Shown: positions 25,938 through 34,252 of the stretch, piece after piece | Layout: each line of letters begins with the position of its first letter | Numbering within the stretch: the stretch's first letter is position 1 | From: Rhodobacter sp. | Lineage (GTDB): Bacteria > Pseudomonadota > Alphaproteobacteria > Rhodobacterales > Rhodobacteraceae | Assembly (NCBI GenBank): GCA_016704435.1 | Contig: JADJAB010000002.1 | Coordinates: 124,001 to 188,000 of the forward strand | Length of the DNA: 64,000 nt | Direction of reading: 5' to 3' | Notes under the pieces: generated by a model | The model's input: only the letters and a program-made list of their open reading frames with translations | Databases searched by the model: none | What the model was told of the DNA's origin: nothing | Program-made: the position numbers and the translations under genes

Positions 25938-27260
25938 CTATTCAGCGACGACGCGGCGGATCGACGACGCTTGTCTCCCTCCGTTCGCGGTCTTGCTCCG
26001 ATGCAGCGCCGCAAGGCCGGCGTTGATGGCGAAAGTCCGTTCGGTCATCTTCTTCAGGCTTTCCGAGATCGCCCCCTGCACCTCGTCGATGCGGTCGATG
26101 GTGGCCGTCAACGCCGTCTGGCTTTCCACCGACTTGCGGCTTTCCACGCGGGCCAGAATGCGTATCGTATCCAGCCCCAGGATCATCCGCCGCAGGTCAG
26201 AACTGGCCTCGTTCAGGCTCCCGGCCAGAACCTCGGCCTCCTGCAGGGCCGCGCGGACCTGGGCCAGGTTGGCATCGCGGATGCCGGTCAGCATGTCCAG
26301 CTCCTTGCGGCGATCTTCCCCGCTGTAGTCTGCTACATAGCGGTCGTGGTTCTGCACCAGTTCCCCCTGCAGGCGGGCGAAGCCGGACAACGTCAGGCTT
26401 TGTCGCACACGCTGCGCCATGCGGCCGCAGATATTGCCCTTGCCCGAGACGATGCTGGCCAGCCGGCGCGAGATCTCTTCGGACGCGATCTTGTAGTTGA
26501 CCGAGATTTGGCTGATCGGTCCGCCCTGGGGTTCCAGCCGGGCGGCGACAAGGCGCATGTTCACCGGCAGAAGCACCAGATCGGCGAATTGCGTCACCAG
26601 GCGCGACTGTTGGTCAAGCGTGTCGATCAGGCTGCTGAGCAGCGTGGCAAGAGCGGCGCTTTCCGCGCTGGCCTCGACACCCAGCCGGTCGTCCCGCGAC
26701 CGGATCTCGGTGGCGACGGCATGGGCAGCGAAGGCGTCGTAGTCGGAAAACCCAAGCGCTGCCAGCCGGTCAAGGAGAATGGCGGCCGAGGCTTCGGCCG
26801 AGAGGTTTTCATCCTGCTCGCGTTTGCGCAACGCGGCATATTCGGCCTTGACCGTATCGAACAACGGGGTCGAGGGGCGCAGCCGGACCGAGAAATAGCC
26901 GCCCTCACAAGGCGCGGCTGCCGCCAGCACCCAGTAATGCCCGCCGCCTGCCCGCGCGTTCTTGACATAGCCCGCCGCCGGCAACCCCTGTTTCAGCAAT
27001 TGCCAGAACAGGTGGAAAAAGCCCTTGGGCATGTCGGGATGGCGGATCAGCCGGTGCGGCGCGCCGATCAACTCCGGCCAGGGGCGCTGGCACATGCGTT
27101 GAAAGACGCTGTTGCCAGAAGCAATTACCCCGCGCTGGTCGGTGCGGGAATAGATCAGCTCGTCATAGCCGAAATGCGCCTCGCCCGAATCTGAAAATTG
27201 CGCGGAGAAGCGGGTGGTCCTGTCCATGTGGGGCCCCGGAGATCTGGTTCGGGTGACCAT
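25938..27260 (-). CDS. PAS-domain sensor, Aer/chemotaxis-like
   Basis: A 440-aa soluble protein. An N-terminal PAS domain (about 30-125) carries the Aer-like pattern Y-S-R-T-D-x-R-G-V-I...G-N-x-V-F...E-L-I-G-A-P-H-R-L-I-R-H-P-D-M-P-K-G. The rest is a long antiparallel-helix region without the canonical MCP signalling hairpin tip, HAMP or TM. It may sense redox or energy state and feed a chemotaxis-type pathway. Start alternatives are ATG 27260 and ATG 27227 (M-D-R-T-T-R-F). It separates uvrC from pgsA, genes I recall as usually adjacent in relatives. Confidence 0.8.
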   Translation of the reverse strand: MVTRTRSPGPHMDRTTRFSAQFSDSGEAHFGYDELIYSRTDQRGVIASGNSVFQRMCQRPWPELIGAPHRLIRHPDMPKGFFHLFWQLLKQGLPAAGYVKNARAGGGHYWVLAAAAPCEGGYFSVRLRPSTPLFDTVKAEYAALRKREQDENLSAEASAAILLDRLAALGFSDYDAFAAHAVATEIRSRDDRLGVEASAESAALATLLSSLIDTLDQQSRLVTQFADLVLLPVNMRLVAARLEPQGGPISQISVNYKIASEEISRRLASIVSGKGNICGRMAQRVRQSLTLSGFARLQGELVQNHDRYVADYSGEDRRKELDMLTGIRDANLAQVRAALQEAEVLAGSLNEASSDLRRMILGLDTIRILARVESRKSVESQTALTATIDRIDEVQGAISESLKKMTERTFAINAGLAALHRSKTANGGRQASSIRRVVAE

Positions 27261-27312
27261 GGCACGGATATCTTACCGCAAAGTTAGGACACGCCGCCCG
27301 CGAACCGGCCGT

Positions 27313-29166
27313 TCAGTCGCGATGGAAGAAGTTGTAGACGGTTTCGGCCATCGCCTCGGAGATGCCATCGACCGCCATCAGGTCGGGCAGGGCCGCCCGC
27401 GACACCGCCTTGGCGCTGCCGAAATGCGCCAGCAGCGCCCGCTTGCGCGCGGCTCCGACACCGGGAACCTCGTCCAGCGGCGTGGCGCCAACGGCGCGGG
27501 CCCGTTTGGCCCGGTGCGCGCCATTGGCCCAGCGGTGGGCCTCGTCACGCAGGCGTTGCACGAAATACAGCACCGGGTCGTTCCGTTGCAACGCAAAGGG
27601 CGGCGCGCCGGGGCGGTGGAATTCCTCTTTGCCGGCATCGCGGTCGATGCCCTTGGCGACACCGATCACCGGGATTTCGTCCACCCCCATTTCGGTCAGG
27701 ATGCCGGTGACGGCCGAGACCTGCCCCGCCCCGCCGTCGATCAGCAGAAGGTCGGGCCAGGTGTCGGACGTGCGGCCGGGGTCTTCCTTCAGCAGCCGCT
27801 CGAAGCGGCGGGTCAGCACCTCGCGCATCATGCCGAAATCGTCGCTGTTCGCCCCGGCGGCAGAGCGGATGTTGAACTTGCGGTATTGCGATTTCACGAA
27901 ACCCTCGGGGCCGGAAACCACCATCCCCCCCACCGCATCGGCCCCCTGGATATGGGCGTTGTCATAGACCTCGATCCGCTGCGGCGGGGCGTCCAGATCG
28001 AAAGCCTCGGCCAGACCGGCCAGCAGCTTGGTCTGCGTGGCCCCTTCGGCCATCCGGCGGGCCAGGCTTTCGCGGGCGTTGCGGGCGGCGTTTTCCACCA
28101 GCTCGGCCTTTTCGCCGCGCTGCGGGACGGCGAGTTCCACCTTGCGCCCGGCGCGGGCGGTCAGCGCCTCGGCCACCAGATCGGGGTTTTCCACGGCATG
28201 CGACAAGAGGATCAGCCGGGGCGGGTCCTTGTCGTCGTAGAATTGGGTCAGGAAGGCTTCGAGGATTTCCGGCTCTTCGGCGCCAGACCCGGTGCGGGGG
28301 TAGAAATCGCGGTTGCCCCAGCTCTGGTTGGCGCGGATGAAGAAGACCTGCACGCAGGCCTGGCCGTGGTCGAGATGCAGCGCCACCACATCGGCCTCGG
28401 CGACCGAGGCCGGATTGATGCCCTGGGCCGACTGCACCGCCGTCAGCGCCTTTATCCGGTCGCGCAGGGCGGCGGCGCGTTCGAATTCCATCGCCTCGCT
28501 TGCCCCGGCCATCGCTTTCGCCAGATCGGCCTGCACGGAGGTGGACTTGCCGTTCAGGAACCGCTCGGCATCGGCGACCAGATCGCCATAGCCCGCCTCG
28601 GATATCTTGCCGACGCAAGGCGCCGAACAGCGCTTGATCTGGTATTGCAGGCAGGGGCGCGTCCGGCTTTCGAACATCGCATCGCTGCAGTTGCGCAACA
28701 GGAAAACCCGCTGCAACTGGTTCAACGTCCGGTTCACCGCACCGGCCGAGGCAAAAGGCCCGAAATAGCTGCCCTTTTCCTTCTTCGCGCCGCGGTGCTT
28801 CTTGATCTGCGGGAAGGCGTGGTCCTTGCCGATCAGGATGTTCGGGAACGACTTGTCGTCGCGCATCAGCACGTTGTAGCGCGGCTTCAGCTGCTTGATG
28901 AGGTTCTGCTCCAGAAGCAGCGCCTCGACCTCGGTCCGCGTGGTCAGGAACATCATCGAGCAGGTCTCGTGGATCATCCGCGCGATCCGCGCCGAATGGC
29001 CCGAGGGCCGGGCATAGCTGGTCACCCGCGCCTTCAGGTTGCGCGCCTTGCCGACATAAAGCACCTCGGAAGCCGCGTTCAGCATCCGGTAGACGCCCGG
29101 CGAAGAGGTCAGGCTGCGCAGGTGATCCTGGATCACCGCATGTCCGGTGCGGGGCTGTTCAACCAT
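27313..29166 (-). CDS. uvrC: Excinuclease ABC subunit C
   Basis: A 617-aa nucleotide-excision repair nuclease. Domains in order: GIY-YIG (S-P-G-V-Y-R-M-L...L-Y-V-G-K-A-R-N-L) near 27-110, Cys-rich region (C-L-Q-Y-Q-I-K-R-C-S-A-P-C-V-G), UVR motif (about 205-240), RNase-H-like endonuclease with D-N-A-H-I-Q-G and I-D-G-G-A-G-Q, and C-terminal helix-hairpin-helix pairs (V-P-G-V-G-A-A-R-K-R-A-L-L). It incises both sides of the lesion. ATG 29166 (M-V-E-Q) is preferred over TTG 29172. Confidence 0.97.
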   Translation of the reverse strand: MVEQPRTGHAVIQDHLRSLTSSPGVYRMLNAASEVLYVGKARNLKARVTSYARPSGHSARIARMIHETCSMMFLTTRTEVEALLLEQNLIKQLKPRYNVLMRDDKSFPNILIGKDHAFPQIKKHRGAKKEKGSYFGPFASAGAVNRTLNQLQRVFLLRNCSDAMFESRTRPCLQYQIKRCSAPCVGKISEAGYGDLVADAERFLNGKSTSVQADLAKAMAGASEAMEFERAAALRDRIKALTAVQSAQGINPASVAEADVVALHLDHGQACVQVFFIRANQSWGNRDFYPRTGSGAEEPEILEAFLTQFYDDKDPPRLILLSHAVENPDLVAEALTARAGRKVELAVPQRGEKAELVENAARNARESLARRMAEGATQTKLLAGLAEAFDLDAPPQRIEVYDNAHIQGADAVGGMVVSGPEGFVKSQYRKFNIRSAAGANSDDFGMMREVLTRRFERLLKEDPGRTSDTWPDLLLIDGGAGQVSAVTGILTEMGVDEIPVIGVAKGIDRDAGKEEFHRPGAPPFALQRNDPVLYFVQRLRDEAHRWANGAHRAKRARAVGATPLDEVPGVGAARKRALLAHFGSAKAVSRAALPDLMAVDGISEAMAETVYNFFHRD

Positions 29167-29172
29167 GCTCAA

Positions 29173-29475
29173 AGGCCCATGCCAGATGCCGCGATTCTGC
29201 GGTGGGGCTGCAATGAACCACGGGCCGGGACAAGAGAAAAGCTGTCCACGGTTTCTGTGGATAAGTTTGCGGAGAAGATTTCGCGAGCGCGGGATTCTCG
29301 TTGTATTCGGCAGGATTCCGTGATGTGCCTAAAATTTAGGCAGAAAACCAAGCCATTGAAAAGAAAAGAAAGATTCTTGACCTCTTGGCAAACACTTGAG
29401 ATGTCAGGCCTTTTTGTAACGCCTGCGTGAAGCTCTTGGTTAAAGTGGACAACTTTGCCGCAGCCGATCCTGCGG
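29173..29475. other. AT-rich intergenic region with a DnaA-box match and palindrome
   Basis: About 300 bases between uvrC and the SDR gene, clearly more AT-rich than the rest of the window. It contains a perfect 9-mer DnaA-box sequence (TGTGGATAA, complement TTATCCACA) at 29256-29264, a 15-base palindrome GCCTAAA-A-TTTAGGC at 29327-29341, an A/G-rich stretch followed by TTGACC at 29377-29382, and CAGGC...GCCTG at 29406-29428. It presumably holds the uvrC promoter and the end of the SDR operon. No coding frame looks real. Confidence 0.5.
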
Positions 29476-30249
29476 TTATTCCGGGCCAAGCACATCGGGG
29501 GTTTTCCAGGCCAGATGCTGGCCGCCGTCCACCGCGATCATCTGGCCGGTGACGGACGGGCTGTCGAGAAAGAAGCCCAGGGCTGCAAGCACGTCCGAAG
29601 GGTTCGCGCCACGGTTGAGGATGGTCGCCGTGCGCTGGCGGGCGAAATGACTGTCCGTCTGCCGCGCGCCCTGCAGGGTGGGGCCGGGGCCGATGGCATT
29701 CACCCGGATATCCGGCGCCAGCCCCTGTGCGGCGGTCTGCGTCAGCGCCCACAGACCCATCTTTGCGATCGTGTAGGTCGAAAACTCGGGCGTCGGCTTC
29801 CAGACCCGTTGGTCGATCATGTTGACGATCAGGCCTTGGGCCAGCAGCTCTCCTGCCGCATCCGCCGTAGCGGGCGGGCATTGCCGGGCGAAGCCTTGGG
29901 TCAGCACATAGGGCGCGCGAAGATTCGATTCCATGTGCCGGTCCCAACCTGCGCGCGTGGCGGTGTCGATCCGGTCATAGTCGAAGATCGAGGCGTTGTT
30001 GACCAGCACGGTCAGCGGGCCCAGCGCCGCGGCGGCCCGCGGGATCAGGGTTTCCACCTGCGCCTCGACCAGCAGGTCCGCCTGCACGGCCACCGCCTTG
30101 CGGCCCATCGCACGGATTTCTTCCGCCACCGCCTCGGCCGCCTCGGCGGAAGTGGCGTAGTGCACTGCGACGTCGTGCCCGCGCCCGGCAAGATACAGCG
30201 CCATCGCGCGGCCCAGACGCTTGCCCGCCCCGGTGACCAGTGCCGTCAT
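29476..30249 (-). CDS. Short-chain dehydrogenase/reductase, pteridine-reductase-like
   Basis: A 257-aa classical SDR. Cofactor site T-G-A-G-K-R-L-G-R (6-14), L-V-N-N-A-S (about 86-91), and the Y-x3-K catalytic pair in S-T-Y-T-I-A-K. The R-after-G-K pattern suggests NADPH, and the overall pattern (V-N-N-A-S-I-F-D-Y-D, N-A-I-G-P-G-P-T-L) resembles FolM/pteridine reductases more than fatty-acid SDRs. The start overlaps the small zinc-ribbon gene by four bases (ATGA). Confidence 0.85.
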   Translation of the reverse strand: MTALVTGAGKRLGRAMALYLAGRGHDVAVHYATSAEAAEAVAEEIRAMGRKAVAVQADLLVEAQVETLIPRAAAALGPLTVLVNNASIFDYDRIDTATRAGWDRHMESNLRAPYVLTQGFARQCPPATADAAGELLAQGLIVNMIDQRVWKPTPEFSTYTIAKMGLWALTQTAAQGLAPDIRVNAIGPGPTLQGARQTDSHFARQRTATILNRGANPSDVLAALGFFLDSPSVTGQMIAVDGGQHLAWKTPDVLGPE

Positions 30250-30419
30250 GCGTCTTTTCCGCAGCTGCAGCGCTTGCCGATCAGCGGGCGGCCACAACCG
30301 GCACAGGTCTTTGCCCCGCGCCGCGTCAGACGCGGCCGCACGTTCGGAAACAGCAGCTTGCCGACCATGCCGACCAGCACCATCGCCAGCAGGAAGATGA
30401 GGATGATCTTGAACAGCAT
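30246..30419 (-). CDS. Small membrane-anchored zinc-ribbon protein (57 aa)
   Basis: A 57-aa frame: an N-terminal TM helix (L-F-K-I-I-L-I-F-L-L-A-M-V-L-V-G-M-V), a basic linker, and a C-terminal metal-binding knuckle C-A-G-C-G-R...K-R-C-S-C-G. Its ATG directly follows the S49 peptidase stop (TAG-ATG) and its own stop overlaps the SDR start, so it is translated within the S49-zinc ribbon-SDR operon. Function unknown; perhaps an adaptor for the membrane peptidase. Confidence 0.7.
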   Translation of the reverse strand: MLFKIILIFLLAMVLVGMVGKLLFPNVRPRLTRRGAKTCAGCGRPLIGKRCSCGKDA

Positions 30420-31211
30420 CTACAGCCCGAACCGTGCCCAGAGGGCGCGATCTTCCACCGCGCCCAGCGCGCTGTCCACCATGGAAAGCCCCAGCCGCTG
30501 CATCAACCCGCGCCGCTGGCCATAGGGCACCAGCCGCACCTTCGGCCCGTAAAGCTGCATCAGCTTCGGCTTCAGATGGGCGACGCCATCGGCCAGGCCA
30601 ATATCGACGGCCGCCTCGCCCACCCAGATATCGGCGTTGAAAAGGTCTGCCGCCTGGTCCAGCCGGCTGCCGCGCCGCGACTTGACCTGGTCGATGAACA
30701 CCGCATGCAGCGGCTCCAGCAGCGCGCGGATACGGGCGACGTCGGCTTCGCCTTGCGGCCGGAACGGGTCGGCAAAGCTTTTCGACCGGCCCGCAGTCTG
30801 CACCCGCCGCTCGATCCCCTGCCGCGCCATCAGTTCGGGAAAGCCAAACCCCGCAAAGATCACCCCGATCGAGCCGACGATGGACGTGCCATCCACCCAG
30901 ATGTCATCCGCCGCCGTGGCCAGCCAATAGCCGCCCGAGGCCGCCACATCCTCGACGAAGGCGTGGACCGGCAGCTTCTTTTCATCGGCCAGCCGCCGGA
31001 TGCGCGCCGCGATCAGGCTCGATTGCGTCGCCGACCCGCCGGGAGAGTTGATCGCCAGCGCCACCGCCGCCGGCTTGCCGCGAAAGGCCTTTTCGATCAG
31101 CGCCGCAAGGCCATGGTCCGAAAGCGACCGCGCGCCCGCGCCGATGCTGCCCTGCAGGCGGATCACCGGCACATGGGCGGGCTTCGGGATGAAGGGGATC
31201 AGATGTCTCAT
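30420..31211 (-). CDS. S49 family signal-peptide-peptidase-like protease
   Basis: A 263-aa ClpP-fold protease of the SppA/SohB type. The Ser nucleophile is in E-D-V-A-A-S-G-G-Y-W (about 93-102) and the catalytic Lys in the Q-T-A-G-R-S-K-S-F-A-D-P-F block. I-N-S-P-G-G-S-A (about 54-61) is the oxyanion region. No clear TM segment is present, so it is a short, possibly peripheral form. It heads a three-gene operon. Confidence 0.9.
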   Translation of the reverse strand: MRHLIPFIPKPAHVPVIRLQGSIGAGARSLSDHGLAALIEKAFRGKPAAVALAINSPGGSATQSSLIAARIRRLADEKKLPVHAFVEDVAASGGYWLATAADDIWVDGTSIVGSIGVIFAGFGFPELMARQGIERRVQTAGRSKSFADPFRPQGEADVARIRALLEPLHAVFIDQVKSRRGSRLDQAADLFNADIWVGEAAVDIGLADGVAHLKPKLMQLYGPKVRLVPYGQRRGLMQRLGLSMVDSALGAVEDRALWARFGL

Positions 31212-31241
31212 GTGCCAGAGGTAGGCGCTTCGCCGCCCCCC

Positions 31242-31263
31242 GGCAAGGGCGCGCGCCCTTGCC
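31242..31263. promoter_or_regulatory. Perfect 22-bp palindrome between S49 and LysR genes
   Basis: GGCAAGGGCGC joined to its exact reverse complement lies in the 95-base divergent region, 30 bases from the S49 start and 43 before the LysR start. It may be an operator controlling one or both genes, or a cruciform/hairpin element. Confidence 0.5.
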
Positions 31264-31306
31264 CCTGCCCCTTGCCCATGCGTCGTGGCCGCGGCAGTCT
31301 GATCAC

Positions 31307-32197
31307 ATGATCGACAAGCTGGAAATGTTCATCGCCCTTGCCCGCGAGCGCCATTTCGGCCGCGCGGCGCAGGTCTGCGGCGTCACCCAGCCGTCACTGT
31401 CTTCGGCCATCCGCCAGCTTGAGGACCAGCTTGGCGTGCAGCTGGTATTCCGCGGCAGCCGGTTCCAGGGCCTGACCCCCGAAGGCCAGCGGGTGCTGGA
31501 CCGCGCGCTGAAGATCGTCGCCGATGCCCGCGCCCTGAAGGACGAGATGCGGGCTGTCCGCACCGGCCTGTCGGGCAACCTGCGGCTGGGGGTGATCCCA
31601 ACCGCGCTGCCGATGGTGGCCGACCTGACCGGCCCCTTCACCGCCCGCCACCCCGGCGTCAAGGTCACCATCCTGTCGCGCACCTCGATCGAGATTCTGG
31701 CCCAGATCGAATCGCTCGATCTCGATGCCGGCATCACCTATCTCGACAACGAGCCCTTGGGCCGGGTCTCGCAGGTGCCCCTGTATGCCGAGTTCTACCG
31801 CTTTCTCTGCGCCCCCGGCACACCGCTGTCCACCCGGACCTCGGTCACCTGGGCCGAGGCGGCCGAGCAGCCGCTGTGCCTGCTGACCGGCGACATGCAG
31901 AACCGCCGCATCGTCAGCCAGCACCTGGCCGAGGCGGGGGTGCAGATTACGCCGGCCATCGAATCGAACTCCACCATCGCGCTGGTCAGCCATGTGATGA
32001 CCGGCCGCTGGGCCAGCGTGGTGCCGATGCGGCTGGCGCGGCTGTTTGCCGATGGCGGGCGGCTGGTCGCCATTCCCATCGTCCAGCCCGAGGCCGAGCA
32101 TACCGTCGGCCTGATCACCGCCCGCCGCGAGCCGCAGACCCCCGTGCTGGCCGCGCTGATCGAGGCGGCGGGACGGATGGCCAGTCTGCGCACTTGA
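31307..32197 (+). CDS. LysR-type regulator of the formate dehydrogenase operon
   Basis: A 296-aa LTTR. The winged HTH occupies 1-60 (F-I-A-L-A-R-E-R-H-F-G-R-A-A-Q-V-C-G-V-T-Q-P-S-L-S-S-A-I-R-Q-L-E), followed by a two-lobe effector domain. It lies directly upstream of fdsG in the same direction, the position of the LTTR in fds operons, so it probably activates fds in response to formate. ATG at 31307 (M-I-D-K-L-E-M-F) fits the family N-terminus. An LTTR-type inverted repeat begins at its stop codon. Confidence 0.9.
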   Translation: MIDKLEMFIALARERHFGRAAQVCGVTQPSLSSAIRQLEDQLGVQLVFRGSRFQGLTPEGQRVLDRALKIVADARALKDEMRAVRTGLSGNLRLGVIPTALPMVADLTGPFTARHPGVKVTILSRTSIEILAQIESLDLDAGITYLDNEPLGRVSQVPLYAEFYRFLCAPGTPLSTRTSVTWAEAAEQPLCLLTGDMQNRRIVSQHLAEAGVQITPAIESNSTIALVSHVMTGRWASVVPMRLARLFADGGRLVAIPIVQPEAEHTVGLITARREPQTPVLAALIEAAGRMASLRT

Positions 32198-32214
32198 TAG
32201 ATTTTTCCTATCAA
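32194..32214. promoter_or_regulatory. LTTR-type operator upstream of fdsG
   Basis: TTGATAG-N7-CTATCAA is a perfect 7-bp inverted repeat containing ATAG-N7-CTAT, a T-N11-A LysR-type site. A second, more compact TTGAT-TTCC-CTATCAA lies at 32232-32247. Together they look like recognition and activation sites for the adjacent LysR regulator. Confidence 0.65.
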
Positions 32215-32288
32215 GCAACGACATATCGCAATTGATTTCCCTATCAAACCGGGGCATCTCTGCGGCCAGCTAGCAAAGGGCCGCCCGC

Positions 32289-32750
32289 ATGCTCGATTCC
32301 GTCGACCTTGAAACCCGCCTTGCCGACATTCTCGATGCCCATCGCGGCATGGAAGGGGCGCTTCTTCCCATCCTGCACGCCGTTCAGGCCGCCTTCGGCC
32401 ACGTGCCGCAAGAGGCGCTGCCGATCATCGCCAAGGATCTGAACATCTCCAAGGCCGAGGCGCATGGGGTGATGTCGTTCTACCATGATTTCCGCAAAAA
32501 ACCGGCGGGTCGCAGCGTGCTGAAACTGTGCCGGGCCGAGGCTTGCCAGGCGCAAGGCTCCGACGCACTGGCCGCTGCGGTGCAGGCAAAGCTGGGCCTT
32601 GACTGGCACGAAACTTCTGCCGACGGCACGGTGACGCTTGAACCCGTGTTCTGCCTGGGCCTGTGCGCCTGCGGACCGGCGGCGATGGTCGATGGCCAGC
32701 TGGTCGGCCGCGCCACGGTGGAAACCCTTTTGGCAAAGGTGCGCGCATGA
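32289..32750 (+). CDS. fdsG: NAD-dependent formate dehydrogenase gamma subunit
   Basis: A 153-aa NuoE-like subunit binding one [2Fe-2S] cluster. The four cysteines are C-x4-C (C-R-A-E-A-C, about 82-87) and C-x3-C (C-L-G-L-C, about 122-126). The N-terminal four-helix region precedes a thioredoxin-like fold. It passes electrons between the FMN subunit and FdsA. Its stop overlaps the fdsB start (ATGA). Confidence 0.95.
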   Translation: MLDSVDLETRLADILDAHRGMEGALLPILHAVQAAFGHVPQEALPIIAKDLNISKAEAHGVMSFYHDFRKKPAGRSVLKLCRAEACQAQGSDALAAAVQAKLGLDWHETSADGTVTLEPVFCLGLCACGPAAMVDGQLVGRATVETLLAKVRA

Positions 32751-34252
32751 AGATCTGGCTCCCCCTCGACAGCGCCGCCGTCGCCCTTGGCGCTGATGAT
32801 ATTGCCGCCGCCATCACGGCCGAGGCCGCAAAGCGCGGGCAGCCCGTGACGCTGGTGCGCAATGGCAGCCGCGGCATGGTCTGGCTGGAACCGCTGGCCG
32901 AAGTGGACATCGACGGCACCCGCCACGCCTTCGGCCCGATGACCATGGCCGATGTGGCCGGGCTGTTTGGCGATCTGGCCAGCCACCCAAAGGCGCTTGG
33001 CCCCACCGAAGAGCTGCCCTGGATGAAGGCGCAGACCCGGCTGACCTTTGCCCGCGTCGGCGTGATCGACCCGCTTTCGCTCGCCGATTACAAGGCCAAT
33101 GGCGGGCTTCAGGGTCTGACCCGCGCGCTGGAGTTGGACAAGGCCGCGATCGTGACCGAAGTCACCGAATCGGGCCTGCGCGGCCGCGGCGGCGCGGGGT
33201 TCCCCACCGGCATCAAGTGGAAGACCGTGTCCGACGCCAAGGCGGATCAGAAATACATCGTCTGCAACGCGGATGAGGGCGACAGCGCCACCTTCGCCGA
33301 CCGCATGCTGATGGAGGGCGACCCCTTCTGCCTGATCGAAGGCATGATCATCGCCGGTCTCGCCACCGGGGCGACCAGGGGCTATGTCTACATGCGAAGC
33401 GAATACCCCGTTGCCATCAAGGTGATGGAAGCGGCGGTAGAGATCGCGCGGGCCGAGGACCTTCTGGGCGCGGCTTTCGACATGGAAATCCGCACCGGCG
33501 CAGGCGCCTATGTCTGCGGCGAGGAAACCAGCCTCTTGAACAGCCTTGAAGGCAAGCGCGGCGTGGTCCGCGCCAAGCCGCCCTTGCCCGCGCTGGAAGG
33601 CTTCATGGGCAAGCCGACGGTGGTCAACAACGTCATCTCGCTGGCGTCGGTGCCGGTGATCATGGCCAAGGGCGCCAAGCATTACAAGGACTTCGGCCTT
33701 GGCCGGTCGCGCGGTACGATCCCGTTGCAGATTGCCGGCAACGTCAGGCATGGCGGGCTCTACGAGATCGCCTTTGGCCTGACCCTGGGTGAAATCGTCG
33801 ACCAGATCGGCGGCGGCACCGCCTCGGGCCGCCCGGTCAAGGCGGTGCAGGTCGGCGGCCCCCTGGGTGCCTACTTTCCCCGCGCCCTGTTCGACACCCC
33901 CTTCGGCTACGAGGAGTTCGCCGGCAAGGACGGGTTGATCGGCCACGCCGGGCTGACCGTCTTCGACGACAGCGCCGACATGCTGAAGATGGCCCGCTTC
34001 GCCATGGAGTTCTGCGCCATCGAGTCCTGCGGCAAATGCACCCCCTGCCGGATCGGATCGGTGCGCGGTGTCGAGGTGGTGGACCGCATCGCCAAGGGCG
34101 ACACCAGCGCCATCCCGCTGCTGACGGACCTGTGCAACACCATGAAACTGGGCTCGCTCTGCGCGCTGGGCGGGTTCACCCCTTACCCTGTGATGTCAGC
34201 CCTCACCCATTTCCCCGACGATTTCCAACCCATGAAAGAGGCCGCCGAATGA
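32747..34252 (+). CDS. fdsB: NAD-dependent formate dehydrogenase beta (FMN/NADH) subunit
   Basis: A 501-aa NuoF-like protein. Residues 1 to about 125 are a thioredoxin-like domain without cluster cysteines. The FMN/NADH site is G-L-R-G-R-G-G-A-G-F-P-T-G-x-K-W and N-A-D-E-G-D-S-A-T-F. The C-terminal [4Fe-4S] site has E-S-C-G-K-C-T-P-C-R-I-G-S plus a later Cys. It reduces NAD+ with electrons from formate. It is coupled by four-base overlaps on both sides. Confidence 0.95.
   Translation: MKIWLPLDSAAVALGADDIAAAITAEAAKRGQPVTLVRNGSRGMVWLEPLAEVDIDGTRHAFGPMTMADVAGLFGDLASHPKALGPTEELPWMKAQTRLTFARVGVIDPLSLADYKANGGLQGLTRALELDKAAIVTEVTESGLRGRGGAGFPTGIKWKTVSDAKADQKYIVCNADEGDSATFADRMLMEGDPFCLIEGMIIAGLATGATRGYVYMRSEYPVAIKVMEAAVEIARAEDLLGAAFDMEIRTGAGAYVCGEETSLLNSLEGKRGVVRAKPPLPALEGFMGKPTVVNNVISLASVPVIMAKGAKHYKDFGLGRSRGTIPLQIAGNVRHGGLYEIAFGLTLGEIVDQIGGGTASGRPVKAVQVGGPLGAYFPRALFDTPFGYEEFAGKDGLIGHAGLTVFDDSADMLKMARFAMEFCAIESCGKCTPCRIGSVRGVEVVDRIAKGDTSAIPLLTDLCNTMKLGSLCALGGFTPYPVMSALTHFPDDFQPMKEAAE

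Noticed and set aside
27214..29430. A 738-codon open frame on the plus strand opposite uvrC
   Set aside because: It is antisense to a clear uvrC, has His/Arg/Gly-rich low-complexity composition typical of the complement of GC-rich genes, and shows no domain.
29173..29475. Chromosomal replication origin
   Set aside because: Only one perfect DnaA box and no dnaA, dnaN, parAB or origin-type gene cluster nearby.
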